Shown here in pieces: positions 45,512 through 59,078 of a stretch of DNA of 64,000 nt (position 1 is the first letter of the stretch; every line of letters starts with the position of its first letter). The DNA comes from Dactylonectria macrodidyma. Its lineage: Eukaryota; Ascomycota; Sordariomycetes; Hypocreales; Nectriaceae. The notes beneath the pieces are model-generated. The model did no database searches and was not told the DNA's origin. It saw nothing but the letters and a program-made list of their open reading frames with translations. The position numbers and the translations under genes were made by a program. Where the stretch lies: assembly GCA_020744425.1 (NCBI GenBank), contig JAGMUV010000001.1:1426001-1490000 (forward strand), read 5' to 3'.

Positions 45512-48305
45512 ATGGGTGGAAGACAGGCTCACGGGCGCTCCCTGATAGCCGGCCCTAAGGGGAAGGCCGCCGCCAACAACAAGAAGTCCAAAGCCCGGTC
45601 GCAGAAGAATGCTCTCGATGCTTTCGGCATCGCTCAAGAAAAGTTTGCCCCACGACAGAAGCAGACGCCCCGAGCGAGAAACCTAGATGCCGAAATTGAG
45701 CGGAAACACGGCCGGGATGACGAGGATGAGGAAGACGAGGATGAGGAGGAGGAAGAGCCTCAGAGGAAGAAGGCAAAGCCGAGCCGACCCACTGGCGAGG
45801 ACGCCGATGACGGTAGCGACAGCGAGGGAAATGAGTGGCGACTAGGAGGTCTACGAGACGACGATGAAGATTCCGAGATTGAGAGTGACGACGCGTTCGG
45901 CGAAAGCGACCAAGAGAAGATGCAGGGATATACGTTTCGCGGGAGCAAGTCGACACAAAAGGTAGGTTCCCCAAAGGAGCTCACCGTGGGATCGTACTAA
46001 CAGCGATAGGACTCTGACTCTGACTCTGACGACTCTCAAGACGACGAAGGGGAGACTCTTGGCGCTGAAGCTATCGACTTAGCAACTGCACTCGACCAAT
46101 TCGAAGAATCTTCAGAAGAGGAACCAGATAACAAGGATCAGTCCGGCTCTTCGGAATCAGATGACGATGCCTCTGACGAGTCAGAGGACGATGATGATGA
46201 TGATGATGATGATGATGACGATAGCGAAGACGAAGATGCGAACCCGGAGAAGCTACAGGCTCTTCAGGGATTGATTGCTGGTTACGGAGGGGAGGAAGAG
46301 GAAGACCAAACCAAGACCAAGTCTAAAGCGAAAATCAGCCTCAGCGACCTGGGGCTTGGCGGCATTAATGACCAGAATGTGAAGAAATCTATGAAGCTCT
46401 TGAATAAGGAGGAGAAGGAAACACGACCCGGCGCCGCGAACAAGCTGGACATTCCACTAGCGAGGAGACAACAAGCTCGTCTGGACCGAAGTGCCGCCTA
46501 CGAAAAGACCAATGAGACCCTGGATCGATGGAATGAGACTGTGAAGCAGAACCGAAGAGCTGAACATCTCATCTTCCCTCTCGCTCAGAACTCGGCGACT
46601 GCTGGTCTTGACACGACTGAGATTCAACCTCTTAGCACCAGGAACCCGACCAACGAATTGGAGTCTACCATCATGGGAATCATGACCCAGAGTGGTTTGT
46701 CTCTCGAAAAGCCGCAGAAGCAACGCGCAAAGGAGTTTGATGACGAGGGCAACGAGCTGTCTCGAAAGGAGATTCTGGCGCGAAAGCGCATGGAGCGTGA
46801 GTTGATCTCGCGGGAGACGAAGCGAGCGGCGCGCATCAAGAAGATCAAGAGCAAGGCCTACCATCGTGTTCACCGCAAACAGCGCGAGCGTGATGAGATT
46901 GCCACTAAGGAAGCCATGGAAGAGGCCGGTGAGATTGACTCTGAAGAGGAGCGCGAAGCTCAGGACCGCCGACGAGCCCTTGAGCGTGTTGGACAGCGTC
47001 ACAAAGAGAGCAAGTGGGCCAAAATTGGAGGCAAGGCAAAACGAGCTGTTTGGGACGAAGACTTCCGCACTGGACTGACAGAAATGGCACGCAAGGATGA
47101 GGAGCTTCGAAGGAGGAAAGAAGGAAGATCAGGGCTGGATGACTCCTCCTCTGACAGCGACTCGGATAACGGTGATGCCTCACTGCGACGACAACTAAAG
47201 GAGTTGGAAGATGAGGATGAAGAGCCTCAGACCGGATTGATGGGCATGAAGTTTATGCAAAAAGCAGAGGCTGCTAAGAAGCAAGCCAACGACGCGCTCG
47301 TCAAACAGATTCGGCGAGAGCTGGATGGGGAGGACTTTGAGGATTCTGGTGATGATGATGAGAGGGAAGAGGTTGGCCGACGACAATACGGCGCCGCTGA
47401 TGGCAAACCATTCGCACCCACTACCGAATCTTCATCGAAGAAGGCCAAGAAGCGCAGATCCGAATATGACGACGATGACGATGGCGTGGTGATAACTACA
47501 AAGAGCTCAGCCACAGCCGTGCCGAACACCACTGCGACTGACTTGTCCGCATCTACGGCTGCCTCAACTGCAGGAGCCTGGTCCCGCGGCGAGACACGCC
47601 GCAAGAAGAAGGACAAATCCAGCTCGCGCATTGAGGACCTCGACCTCACCGCTAACGTCATCGTGGCATCCCGACCCAAAAAGTCCAAGCCCGTATCCAA
47701 AGCCACAAACGGTGCGACCCAAGACGCTGACGGCTCTGATGACTCTGATGCGGATCAGCATCTGCCCATGGCGATCCGCGACCAGGAGATGGTAGCGCGT
47801 GCTTTTGCTGGGGAGGACGTTGTTGGAGAGTTTGAGCGCGAGAAGGCGGAAGTGGCTGAGGCTGATGACGACAAAGTAATCGACAACACACTTCCTGGTT
47901 GGGGCTCATGGGTTGGTGAGGGTGTCAGTAGCCGTGAGCAGAAGCGTCATCAAGGTCGCTTCTTGACCAAGGTGGAGGGTATCAAGAAGAAGAACCGCAA
48001 GGACGCCAAGCTGGACAAGGTCATTATCAACGAGAAGAGGATCAAGAAGGTGAGCATTCCCCACTCTCACCAGCTTTACACACCAACGGTGATGGAATCA
48101 ACGCGCTAACACATTTGATTAGAACGACCGTTACCTCTCATCCCAACTTCCTCACCCCTTCGAGTCACGCGAACAGTACGAGCGTTCACTGCGCCTGCCA
48201 GTGGGCCCGGAATGGATGACCAAGGAGTCGTTCCAGGAAAGCACCAAGCCTCGCGTGCTAATGAAGCAGGGCATTATTGCGCCCATGTCCAAGCCCATGA
48301 TATAA
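45512..48305 (+). CDS. UTP14: UTP14, SSU processome component
   Basis: Nucleolar U3 snoRNP protein needed for 18S rRNA maturation; yeast Utp14 activates the helicase Dhr1. Exons are 45512-45961, 46010-48049 and 48123-48305, giving 890 residues (yeast 899). The N-terminal third is very acidic, with a run of 12 Asp encoded by GAT/GAC (about 46186-46221). Conserved blocks include LDIPLARRQQARLDRSAAYE, KKIKSKAYHRVHRKQRERDE, KWAKIGGKAKRAVWDEDFR and GLMGMKFMQKAE. The C-terminal block is LPGWGSWVGEGVSS...RKDAKLDKVIINEKRIKK, ending YLSSQLPHPFESREQYERSL. Start: first ATG of the exon, GCAAGATGGG context. Confidence 0.96.
46186..46221 (+). repeat. (GAT)n microsatellite inside UTP14
   Basis: About twelve consecutive GAT/GAC codons give an Asp run. 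It is in frame and likely slippage-prone, with no effect on the reading frame for whole-codon changes. Confidence 0.8.
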
Positions 48306-50025
48306 CCAATAGACATTGTAGAAACCTAGCAGAACCGAACCCCTTACCACGAATACCAAAATATTTTGCTCCTTCCACCTTCCCTCGCCGTATCTTACGT
48401 GATGAAGGTTGGTCGCGGCCCACAGCTAGCTTGACCTCCAACCCTGATGTCCAGACGCCAAATTCAAGTGACCTTATCAGATTGATTTCCCCTTTGGCCT
48501 TTGGAAACATGTGGAGGATTAACATATAACTCAATAGGCTACATACAGTGTTTTCTAGTTTCCATACTGGCACCCACCCACCCCTTTCCAGTTCGACTCC
48601 CACTCCAAGGGAAAAAAAACCGAAGAAAAAACGAAGAAAAAATATACGTGAAACAAAGAACAAATCAAAAAAGGGCAAAGACCATCTATAGCCATATGAT
48701 TGAACATTTTGCCAGTCAGTTCAACTAAATTCTTCCCCATATAAACTCCCAAGTTACAGCCTATCTTCTTTTTGGTCGTTGGGTACAAGGCTTTGTCAGT
48801 TGATCCAGAAATAGCCGGCGCATCCCAAAACACGCAATGAAAAACGCCTAGAAGAGGGGGAAAATGCGCCCTCTGGAATGCCTTACGCCCTATGACATCT
48901 CAACCAGTGATTGTCCCAGAGCCGTTGTACGTCTGCCTATCATCTCGTCGCCTAGAGTAACGGTGTACCTATGTCTGATTGCGTGCTGCTCTGCTAGTGC
49001 TGCAGGTGAGACTTTCCCGCCGCAGAAGCAGCGGCTCTGGCTGGCACGCCTCGTGATGCAGCCGCTTACACTGGTTGCACATGTTCCGCACATGGTTCTG
49101 CACGATAATCATGCGTCGCCGGGCTTTGGTGCGGGGTTTCGGCTGGCAACCGCCTCGATCTCGGCTGAAACGGATCCCAATGAAGCTGCCGGGATCGACA
49201 AGGCAAGAGAAGTGGTGGTACAGCATTTGACGTGGGATGGTTGAAGTAACATCACAGAGAGGAGTGGATTTTGCTCCGTTACACAGGAAACGAGACAGAC
49301 TTGGTACTACCGAGCTAAGGTAGAGAGATACCTTGGAGAGGTAATTAGGTGCCTAGATATCATGGATACCTCAGAGGGTAGTTAAACTGATGGTAACGTA
49401 ATATTCAGAGTAGCTTTTCTTGACTGTTAATGGCTAAGAAGACTAGCAACCGACAATCTGGCCCTCCCCTTCTTCAAGCCCACTTTGGGGCTTAACCTCT
49501 TCTTTTCTTTATAGATCCCCATCGTCCCACCAGACTTTGCAGCCTCGCAATATACAAAAAGGAAAAAAAAAAGCAGATAAAATGCACAGTCCGAGGCGTA
49601 ATACAAGGGAATAGTCCGAACCGTTTTCTTGACACAATGAAATGACGAGCGTGAATCCGCACCGCGGCGTTACCGATCCTTTTGATCTTCCTCAGGTCTC
49701 TTTAGCTGCACCTTTCGACTGACCTTCCCATTCCTATTCCATTGTAGGCTTACCCCGCGCGGCATACCTCTTCTCCTAATAATACACGGGCGAAAAATGA
49801 ACCAAAGAAATTAGCACGGGTCGAGATCCGGATGGATTTTGTGTTGGTTAAGTGGCTATGTGAGAACCACTTGGTCTTTTGCGGAGACTAAGCTACGCAG
49901 CTTAAATGAAGTAGTAGCGAGCCCCTTCAACGCATTTCGGAGTTGGTGGCCCTAATTGGACCTAGCGAGGTGTTGATTTCTTGGGGGTTCGCGATCGTAT
50001 AGATGATCGAAGCGGCGTTGGTGAT
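48306..50025. other. Convergent intergenic region between UTP14 and the Ca2+/H+ exchanger
   Basis: This holds both 3' UTRs. A plus-strand frame (48864-49244, 126 codons) has Ala/Pro-rich content but no recognised family, and minus-strand frames overlap it. I do not call a gene. A-rich runs occur at 48610-48650 and 49560-49572. Confidence 0.45.
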
Positions 50026-51686
50026 TTACACGCCGGTGTCGAAAGCGTCGCTGGGGGTGGCGTAGAATGCCAATGCGATGATAGAGTAAAGGCCGAGAAG
50101 CATGGCGCCTTCGAGGTAGTTTGACTTGCCATCCTGGACAGTGTAGGTAACAACGAGAACCGAAACGGCGAAAGCCACAGTTTGGACTGGAAAGCAATGT
50201 TAGCACCACGTTTTGTGTGGACGACGCTTAGATGTAGACTTACAAGTCTCGAAATGGAGAGACATGTCGCGCCCAATGATCCATCCGACAATGACGAGGA
50301 AAGGAGTGACGAGCAGGGCAATCTGAATGCTAGATCCGATAGCAACGCCCATAGCCAGGTCCATCTTGTCTCGGGCCGCGACAACTACGGCAGTGACGTG
50401 CTCAGCAGCATTGCCTACAATCGGGATCAGAATCAGACCGATGAAGGCCTTGCTGATACCGGCAGTCTCAACCAGCGGATCGATGCTTGCGACAAGATAA
50501 TCGGCGCAAATGGCAACAAGGATAGTGGTGACGACAAGGACTGCTCCAGCAGCAATGGGGCCCATGGATGGCTCCTCGGGCTCGTGCTCCTCTCCACCGT
50601 CCTGGTTCTCGGCATCGAACAAGTTGCTGTGGGTGCGCAGCTGGAAAACGAGGTACAAGACGTAGAGCAGGAGAAGGATGATGGCGGTTCCGCGAGAAAG
50701 AGTGAGAACACTCTTCATCTTGTCCTCGGAGCCGCTCTGGTCAAGGACAGCATACAGCTGAATGGAAAATCAGTCCACGACTTCATGATATGAATATGGG
50801 GAGTCAGGAAACCTACAGCAGCGGGAATGATGAGCGAGGCAGAGGCTAGAGTCATCATCGAACAAGTGGTCTGGGCAGTGGCGGAAGAAAAGCTTTGCTC
50901 TGTACCATTTCCAGACTCGCCACGGTGGAGGAGACCGCCGAGGAGGAAGCACATGCCCATGACCAGGAGCAAGTTGGAGAGAATGGATCCTAGCATAGAG
51001 GCCTGGACAACTTCAATTTGGTTATCCTTCAGCGCAACAATGCTGACCTATCCCACAGTCAGCATCACCCAATTCAAGATTCACCACGAGGATAGGATGG
51101 AGGCGTACAATCAATTCGACGGCATTTCCAAAGGTAGCGTTGAGCAGTCCACCGAGGGTTTCGCCTAGCTTGATGGAAATTTCCTCGGTCGCAAACGATA
51201 GGACGGCGGCGAGAGGGATAATGGCGAAGAAGTTGAGAGTGAAGACGGCAGTCGGGCTCCAGCCGAGCTTACCGGCTACGATGCCGATGGGCACCATAAT
51301 GAGGAGGAAATTGACATAGTCTATGCAGCGCGAGGACGAGGTTAGCTGAGTGTCTGTAGGACCGCATTGACAGGGAGCTTCCGCGAGCTCCCAGGATCGA
51401 GAGGCATGGTTTGGGGGCCGCGCAATAACGTACTGCTCAGAAGAGTGATCTTGGTAACGTGCCAGATGTAGGCGAGGCTCCTCACTGCGATATTTTCGCT
51501 TTCGAGACCCGGTGTGCGCTTCGAATCGAAGAAAAACATGAGGGCGCCGGTGCCATGGCGAACGTGAAGATGGCCGTTGCCGTTGCCGTTGCTATGGCTG
51601 TGAGCTTGGCCGAGGGAGCCTGACGAGGTCTCGCCGTTGAGAAGCGGCGCCCTCTCGTCTGGCAGGTGACTAGATTTGTTGGACAT
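50026..51686 (-). CDS. VCX1: Vacuolar Ca2+/H+ exchanger (CAX family)
   Basis: Tonoplast antiporter that loads Ca2+ into the vacuole. Exons are 51686-51434, 51320-51109, 51047-50817, 50757-50244 and 50186-50026, giving 456 residues. The cytosolic N-terminus has Gly/Asn/His-rich low complexity ([20 protein letters not shown]). The family repeats are present: [20 protein letters not shown] (c-1) and [20 protein letters not shown] (c-2), each with the Glu/Asn-containing core. An acidic loop ([16 protein letters not shown]) separates the two halves. About eleven hydrophobic segments follow from the sequence. The end reads [13 protein letters not shown]. The paired GNA-E motifs make the family call firm; yeast name by homology. 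Confidence 0.95.
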
Positions 51687-54600
51687 TGTTCGTCTGATTG
51701 AGAGGTTGAATGATGGAAGAGCTGTTGATGGAGCGAATCAAGGCGCCGGCATGGTCAGCTTAGGATGTTTCTCGGGAGTGACGGCGTCGGCGAGCGAACA
51801 AGTAGAAGACAGGCAGGCGGACAGTATCAGAGCAGGGATTCTAGATTGTGTCTGGACTGGGCCGAAGAATTGCGACAGCGTGATGGGGTGCTGGGATGTT
51901 GTGGTGGAGGGTAGGACCCTGGGGCTCCTGTTTTGGTTCTTTGACGAGTGCTCTTGGCAGGGACCTCGTTTCGGGATTGATGGGACGTTTTGGAGGGTGG
52001 GAGGCCAAGACAGATATGTGTTGAAGGAGAAGAAAACAACGGAGGGTAGATCAAAGAGACAGACCAAAGGGAGACAAGGGTATGATGTGTGTGTAAGGTT
52101 AGGTTCTTTGCGAGTTCGCAAGGGTGATGGGGAGGGGGAGGCGCCTAGAGCTAATTTACAAAGGCTGGTTGGGAGGCGGTAGCAGCAAGTTTTGTAGCTT
52201 GAACTACTTTGCGACTTGCACGATGGGGTTGAGGGTAGCTTGACGGCTAGCCTCACTCTAATGTAGAGCGTGGGCTATGTAGTGTAAAAGGTGGATGAGG
52301 CAGGCGAGGTGTGATAGACAAGGTTGGTAGGTGAGGTAGGCAAATGTAGGCAAAGGCATGCAACTTGCGTGTGTTTCTGGTCATCCGGGTGGCACCAGAG
52401 AGGAAGAAAGAGGCGCAAAAGTGTGGCAGAGAGTTTGGGATATTGTGGCGTGGTGAATGAAGCTAATCTCGAACTTGATTCCCTTGTACGGTTGACGAGG
52501 GAGATCCAGATGGATGGACGAGGGACCATGGGCCAAGACAGAGGCGGAGGCGAAAGGGGAAAACTCTATCACTTACAAACCATGGTTGGTCTTGTGGCTC
52601 GGTGCGTCTTCGCCGGTGCTGCGGCTCGATGATGATGGTGGTGGTGATAGCAAACGGTGAGGGTGGTGATGACGATCTCTTTTCGGGCAGCTTCTGAGAC
52701 GAGCAAGGCCGGGGACGGGAAATACCAATGCCACTCGCCAGGAGCGGTTCAAGGGCAGCAGTAAATGGAGCGGGAAGAAAGAAGGGGGCACAGAAGGGGG
52801 GGCGGGGGCGGGTAGAGAGACCTCAGACGGTGGTGCAGGGAAGAGGCACAGAAGGGCAGCTAGACGAACTGAGGCGATCTCGGTCTCGGTGCGTAGTAGT
52901 ACCTTTCTTGCACAGCCTTGCGGTTTAGCAATGGTTTGGGCAATGGATGAGTCGGTCGGTATCGCGACAGCGGGCTCCGAAGCGGTCTCGGGAGATGCGG
53001 TGTCTGGGGATGGATGTTGAAAGAACTGAGGTGGTCGAGAGACGAGCACGAGCCGACGCTGAGGTGTGGGAGGCCTCCTCCCCCACAACGTGTTGCTGCA
53101 GGGAGGGTCTAGGCTCGTCTTGGCAACAGAAGCTAAGACTCGGTTTCCCACATGCACTCTCATTCCTGTACCTACAATACAGACTACGTAAGGTAAGGTC
53201 AGGTAAGGGCCGTAGGACGACCCACGGTATCATTGCTACCTAAACGAATCACTAACCACATGAGAAACATCCACTGAAGCACAGTGCACTGCGGCACTGC
53301 ATCGTCAGGGAAATGCGCGGCCAGTGGGGAGAGCTCGCGGTCTATCGCGCGGGCGCTGCATCCCCGCGTCATCACCAAACGCCGGGGCAACAGGCCAATC
53401 AATACTGCTCGCCGATGACACCCACCTCAAGCTGCAACCCCCGGAGAATCCCCTTCTCACCGAAAGATCGAAATATGGTCTCCGGCTTCTGAGAGAAGAC
53501 GGGATAGGATAAATTCGACGAGGTGCTTAGTATTGCAGGTGGTGCCCTCGTCGGGTTCGCCGACTGGACGATAGCAAAAAGGACCTTCGCACGAATACTG
53601 ACCCGCCCCCCACAAAAGAAACCCACAGCACCCAAGTTCCTAGGCAAGGGGTGTGTCACTGTCAGGTTTAGCGGGCGGGCCAGTTATCGTCTCGCAGTGA
53701 GAGTGTTTGCGACAGGGGGGTTGGGAGGAGAGTCTTGGGAGGGAGGCCCGCGGCGCCAATCCCGCAGTTGATTCGTCGCAGTGGCACCATTGGGCAGGCC
53801 AACAGAAAAGGGCGGTGGCTCAGCACCGAACAAGCTCTGGACGGGGAGCTCTGACAAGCTTCGGACAGGGTGCCACCTCGTGCGGCCCTGTTTCTTGTTC
53901 GTTGGCCGAGTCAATTTCAACTCCAGATCAACCCGCACAGCCTCTTTGAGTCTTGCTCGCCTTGGAAGGTGGCCCTGAATTCAGCCAAAAGAAAAAGGTT
54001 GTTTCCCTTGTTCTTTAGCGCCAAGATGAGCCCAAGAAGAGCACAAGAAGAGGCGCCAATTGACGTCTCGGGATTTGTGAAGCTTGTTGGCACTGTATTC
54101 GTCATAGTACGGAATACATAGCCCACCAAAGTTCATTCAACCAAACCAACAAACATCGTCATTGTCCTATTGAATCCCAAGGCGACCAGAGCTATCCGGG
54201 ATGCATCAGCGTCTGCGCCATTCCGGCTAATCCGCTCACATTCTCCTCCAATCCCGGCTCTCGATGGTGTCTCTAAGCGCGGGCCGACGTATGTGCGCAG
54301 TGATGTTGCTGGCTGAGTTCTCACTGCCCAGGGTAACGATGTCACACGCACGCGCTTTATCACGAAGGCAGGGGACAGGGGAACGGGGACGGGAGGCTGC
54401 GGTGTCCTGGCAACCTTATCGATATCGGTTCACTCACCCATTTTCTGACGTCCTGGCCTGCCTGTCGTAGATATTGTCTCCAACTGCCTATGCAATTGAA
54501 TTGAATATCACAACCCACCCTGTGGATGCTGCGAGCCATGACACGGTTTGCTACATCGTCTCCTCGCCTCTTCGTCTCATCAACAATCAAACATTCAGTT

Positions 54601-55525
54601 GCGTAATTTCGTCAGTCCACAAACCGCGTACCGCTCCCCTCAAATATTAACTACTCCACCAGAAAACCGGGAACGGCCTTGGCACTCTCCACCATCGCCT
54701 CCCATCAATCCAATTCTTTGGGCAGTGTCTTTTTCGTGCCTCGTCTTCGCCTTGCCTTGGCAATTGAAATCGTCGTAACCCTGGTGCCGATCACTAACCA
54801 GTCTGTCACTCCGCCTGTGGCATTGCTCTGTCTTCCGCCTTACCCTCGCCATGATGTCACCCTCCCTTCGTGGTTGGCCCAGCATCATACCTCTCAGTCG
54901 CATCCATTCCGTCGGATGCCCGGGAATGTGTTCCTTTTGTCTGGTTCCATCTCTCTCTCCCCGTCGGGATTTTTCCCATCATTTTCTCAAACACATATCG
55001 TCCCAAAGACCAATCATTAGTCGGAATTGCCTGCCGATGATCCCACTTGCACATTTCAGGTACTAGTCTACGATGGAGAGATCGGAAGCGAGGTCATAAA
55101 ATCTCCATGGAACAACCTCGAAGGGGAAGAGCATTATTGATAGGTTTGCATGAATGTGTAGTCGGTGGGTGATATCTTGTCTTCCCATTCCCTCCAAACG
55201 CCGACCCAATGTAGCCCGATGAAACCAATTGCCTCCTCTTCTCAAACATACAAGGCAAACTGTTGCTGAGGTATCGTATCCATGTCCGCCCAGTCTATTC
55301 CCGTCTATCCCATTCCCGTGCATCTTGCACGAACTCTTGTTGGCCGTTGATGCTCAAAATACAATGCTCGATGAGGATGTTGATGGTCACATCAAGTTTC
55401 CGGTAGAGGTTTCTACCCCGGCAGCCATCATTCTTCCCCGCTCACTCGCGTATGAAGGGTTTGGTCAAAGTCATTTGCATGCTATTCTCTTACGCACCGC
55501 ATCATGAACTCCTCGTTTTCGATCA
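51687..55525. other. 3.8 kb intergenic region, pyrimidine-rich leader side of the exchanger gene
   Basis: On the minus strand about 51690-53230 is strongly pyrimidine-rich, so long proline/serine frames appear (51738-52256 and 52573-53163). These look compositional and probably mark a long promoter and leader of the exchanger gene. The rest (53230-55525) has only short frames and includes the 3' region of the minus-strand glucanase. No RNA gene or transposon was recognised. Confidence 0.45.
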
Positions 55526-58432
55526 TTAGATGCCACCAAGAGCTGTGCCAAATTGTCAGTAAGTTCGTTTACAGAAATACGTCCTCCGCCCGAACAACAT
55601 TGCTTACCTGCAGCGTACGTCATGTACCATGTTTGGGATGCTCCACCATCAATGTAATCAGTGTTGAAGCTCGTCGAATTGAAGTAGTTCCAGGCCACTG
55701 TGGGATTGATAGTCGCGTAGTTGGCATAAATAATGCTCTTCCAAGCGTTGGCAATCTTGTCGATGCGACCATTGCTGAAATAAGCATTCCACTCCTGCGT
55801 AACGAATGTGGTCGACCGCGTGTACATGCTTGGTGCCCCAATAGGGATCATGTGAATGCCTTGAATCGCTTCGATGTCGGCACTGAAGAACGTCGTGTGA
55901 TGGATCTTGTTCTCGAAAACAATTCCAGCGACTTTGTTTCCGATAAAGTTACTAGGTTGGGCAACGTTGTCGGTGGTGTAAAGGTAGGCATCTTTCATGG
56001 CGCGAGCTTGGATGGCCAGTTGAAGGTTGGCTCTGTCAAGTCTCACTGTTAGAACCCCAAACCTCAAATTGTTTTCAGATATAAACGTACCGGGCAACCA
56101 TGTTGGTGTCGCCGATGACCTGGCCCCAACACTTGATGGCGTGTGTGGCCATGACATCCTCAGAGCTGGATTCTTGATTCTATCGGCCGGTTAGCATGGA
56201 TTTCTAGCGTATTCGGATTTCAGCCGTGGCTTACCTTGCCGTCCCACTGGGCAAACAGCCCAGTAGCCCAGCTATGGCCGTGATACCAATCGAAGCTTCG
56301 GAAGGCCGGGAAGTAGGGGTCAGAAGTGCTTGGGTTCGCATAATCTCGGATCAACATTTGGACCCAAGCCTTGTTCGCAGCCAGCCAAGTCTTGTCATAC
56401 TTGGCGATGTAGGCCGCAGCTAAAATGTGATAGCCATAATGAAAGTGATGATCGTTGTAGTAGGTGTTGCCAAAGTCAAGTCCAGAGTCACCGGTCTTAT
56501 AGGTTGCACTTGAGACCACGCCACCCCAAGCACCTGTCATTGTCAGTGTCTATCGAGTCACATTATGAAGCGGATAGCAGTGCTTACTCTCGTATACTAG
56601 AGGATATGTCTGCTTGTTGGTGACAAAGCGACTGAAGGCCGTCTTGAGCTTCTCGAGGCCAGCCAGAGCCAGGTCCTTCTCTCCCAACATTTCATTCAGG
56701 ACATAGATGATTTGACCAAATTTGGCAAAGGCCTGGAATATATTAGTAAACTCTCATCGGACCTAGCGCAGGAGTTCTTACTCACCTTTCCGCTGAAATA
56801 CATTGATTCGAGGTTTGTCTGCGCAACCATGTCTTGAGAGATCTCGACCTGGGCCACAGCCTTGATGGCAGCCTTAGCCTTAGCAGAGAGAGTTTTGATC
56901 GCCCCCTTGGTGGGACTCCACGGGGTCAAACCCATGGTTGTGGGCATGTTAGGCTCAGTCATAGTCCAGGTTGTTCCCTTGACCAGCGTGGTCAGGCCCT
57001 TGGTCGTCGTCTGCATCCTGACGGTGCTGATGACACGGCTGGTGGTGTCCGCGTTAAAGCTACCAACATGATGCGGAAGCGCGTGCATGTACAGGTTTCC
57101 GGTGGCGTGGCCATTTCGGACAAAGTTGAAGTTGTAGGTGCCCACCGTTCCGGAAACAGAGCCCGTGAGCTTAACAGTGCTCGGGTAGATGCCACAGCCA
57201 TCATCAAGCGACGCCTCTGAACCAGTCTGCTTGGGATCTTTGGCGATCTGGATGATACCGTAGAAAGCTTTGGAAGATTGAGCAAGGCCGTTGTTAACCA
57301 GCGTCAGGTTCAACTCGTCGCCTTTCGTCTTGTACGCATACAATCGCCAAGTAGTGCCATCCTCGAGCACAAAGTTGTACTTTGCGACATTAGTCTTCGG
57401 GTCCTTGGTCACTCGAGTCATAGTCTTGAAGTAGACGGCGGACTGAATCATAGGTTTAGCACCGTTGAACCTGGCGGTAACAAATTGCATCCCCTGGACA
57501 AGGGGGAACTGGATCGCGATGTTGGAAGTGCTGTCCTTCTTGAGGTTGACTCTGGCTGAGTACGGCGTGACCGAGTCCACGGACAGAATGGTTTTGTTGC
57601 TCAGCCCCTGAGCGGAGATGATCATGGACTGGATGCCAACAGGGTTGATGTAGTATTCCGCGGCATTATTATAGACAACGTCACCAAACACCCTCTGGCT
57701 CGCCGCGATATGTGAGATTGCGAGACCCCAGCTGGCAGCTGCGCCGGTGCCGCCAGCCCAGGCAACTGAGTAGGGGAAAGTGAAGGTTGGCTGAGTCTGT
57801 GAGCCGAGGAAGAAGTTGGAGTAAAACTTGTTGGTCTGGAGAGGTCCGTTCTTGGTGAGTCCCAGGCGAGCAACCGGGTGATCGGACCGTTGTGAGATGA
57901 CCGAGGGCGGTGCGGAAGTGGCGATGGGGTTCGCAAAGATGTTAGTGGCGGCCCGCGCGAAGACTCCCTTATCCGAGTCCTCAGCCATCTCGATGGATGA
58001 GGTGTCGGTTTCCTCAGCCCGCTTGGCTTCAGAACGAGTCGTGATAGGCTGTAGGAGAGACGTGGGTTTAGGAATGTGCGATGTGAGAAGAGGGCCGTCT
58101 GTTTTATCTCCGGAAGCCTCGATTTTTGTGATAATGATACCCTCGGTTTGGGGCTCGACGTCTTCAAGACTGGGCAGGATCTCGACAACACCGGTCTGAA
58201 TGGTCGAGGTGCTAACACTAACAGTCTCGGTAACGGGGATAATGTCTTCTGTGCCGTAGGTAGTGAGGTAGTTGGATGTCTCGGCGTTGCGACGCTCAAC
58301 CTCGCCGTCACGTCTGTACTGAGCGTGGGCGCCTCCGTGAGCGTCAATGTTGCGCTCAACAGCACCGGGGATGGTCAAGGCTTGAGTCTGGTTTAGCCAG
58401 AACAGCCATACTGGAAGAGATTGAGACTTCAT
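55526..58432 (-). CDS. ENG1: Secreted endo-beta-1,3-glucanase, GH81
   Basis: Cleaves beta-1,3-glucan, for cell separation, wall remodelling or external glucan. Exons are 58432-56786, 56732-56588, 56533-56235, 56179-56091, 56032-55608 and 55542-55526, totalling 2622 nt, or 873 residues. The last exon is 17 nt and gives ...TYAAALGGI. The start chosen gives a signal peptide, MKSQSLPVWLFWLNQTQA. A Ser/Thr/Glu-rich linker of about 170 residues follows. The GH81 beta-sandwich part begins near HPVARLGLTKNGPLQTNKFY. The catalytic part has DHHFHYGYHILAAA, FRSFDWYHGHSWATGLF and NQESSSEDVMA (the acidic catalytic region). It ends with NPTVAWNYFNSTSF...QTWYMT. An upstream in-frame ATG (58561) would add 43 residues and hide the signal peptide, so it is disfavoured. 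Related to yeast Eng1/Acf2. Confidence 0.95.
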
Positions 58433-59078
58433 GATGGGAGATGCAGTACAAAGCCCTCCTGAAAGAGAATTGCAACTCGAACGAGACTGACAAGAACTCT
58501 CTTGCAGAATCGCCAGTGTTGGCCAGGGGGATCCATGGTTAAATAGTTTGCCCAGGGCCAACTCTTAGGCCGATGTGGCTTTCAGCACTCACTCAATACC
58601 GTTCCACTAGTTGCAGGGCCAGAGACTGATGGGGCTAGAAGGCTCGCGGGCGCCGTCGAGAAATGAAGGTGTCTCTGCGGCGTGGGAGGAGCAGTTTTCC
58701 TTACCTGGCTAGCCAAGATTCAAGGCTCCGACACCACAAGCAATAGCTCCAGGTCCACAGAGATTCGCGACTAGGATAGCACTGATGCGAGAGCCACAAG
58801 GCTAGAATGGGGGCGACGAGGATTGGTCGGATTGGAGGAATGATGGATGATGGTGTGAAGAAAAGGCAGGGGAGAGCATGTGTCGTCGGGGCGAGTCCCG
58901 TTGGGTCCCTTTGGGTGCCTTAGGCGGTCCCGTTACATGGTCTGGTGCTCGTTCAGTGACCAGTCCGCGTGCTCAAGCTCTTGGGACCTCCTGAAAGGAG
59001 CGATCGGAGACGGTACGACCACGATCAGGGCAACAGGGCAACAGGGCAACTTCTCGGTCACTTCCACATTCCATATGG

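Noticed and set aside
48864..49244. 126-codon plus-strand frame between UTP14 and the exchanger
   Set aside because: No domain or signal; minus-strand frames overlap it equally; likely chance in a 3' region.
51738..53163. Two minus-strand frames (172 and 196 codons) rich in Pro and Ser upstream of the Ca2+/H+ exchanger
   Set aside because: The region is pyrimidine-rich on that strand, which yields Ser/Pro/Leu frames without stops. No conserved features, and both lie where the exchanger leader is expected.
58433..58561. 43-residue N-terminal extension of the GH81 glucanase
   Set aside because: It would mask a good signal peptide. Kept only as an alternative-start hypothesis.
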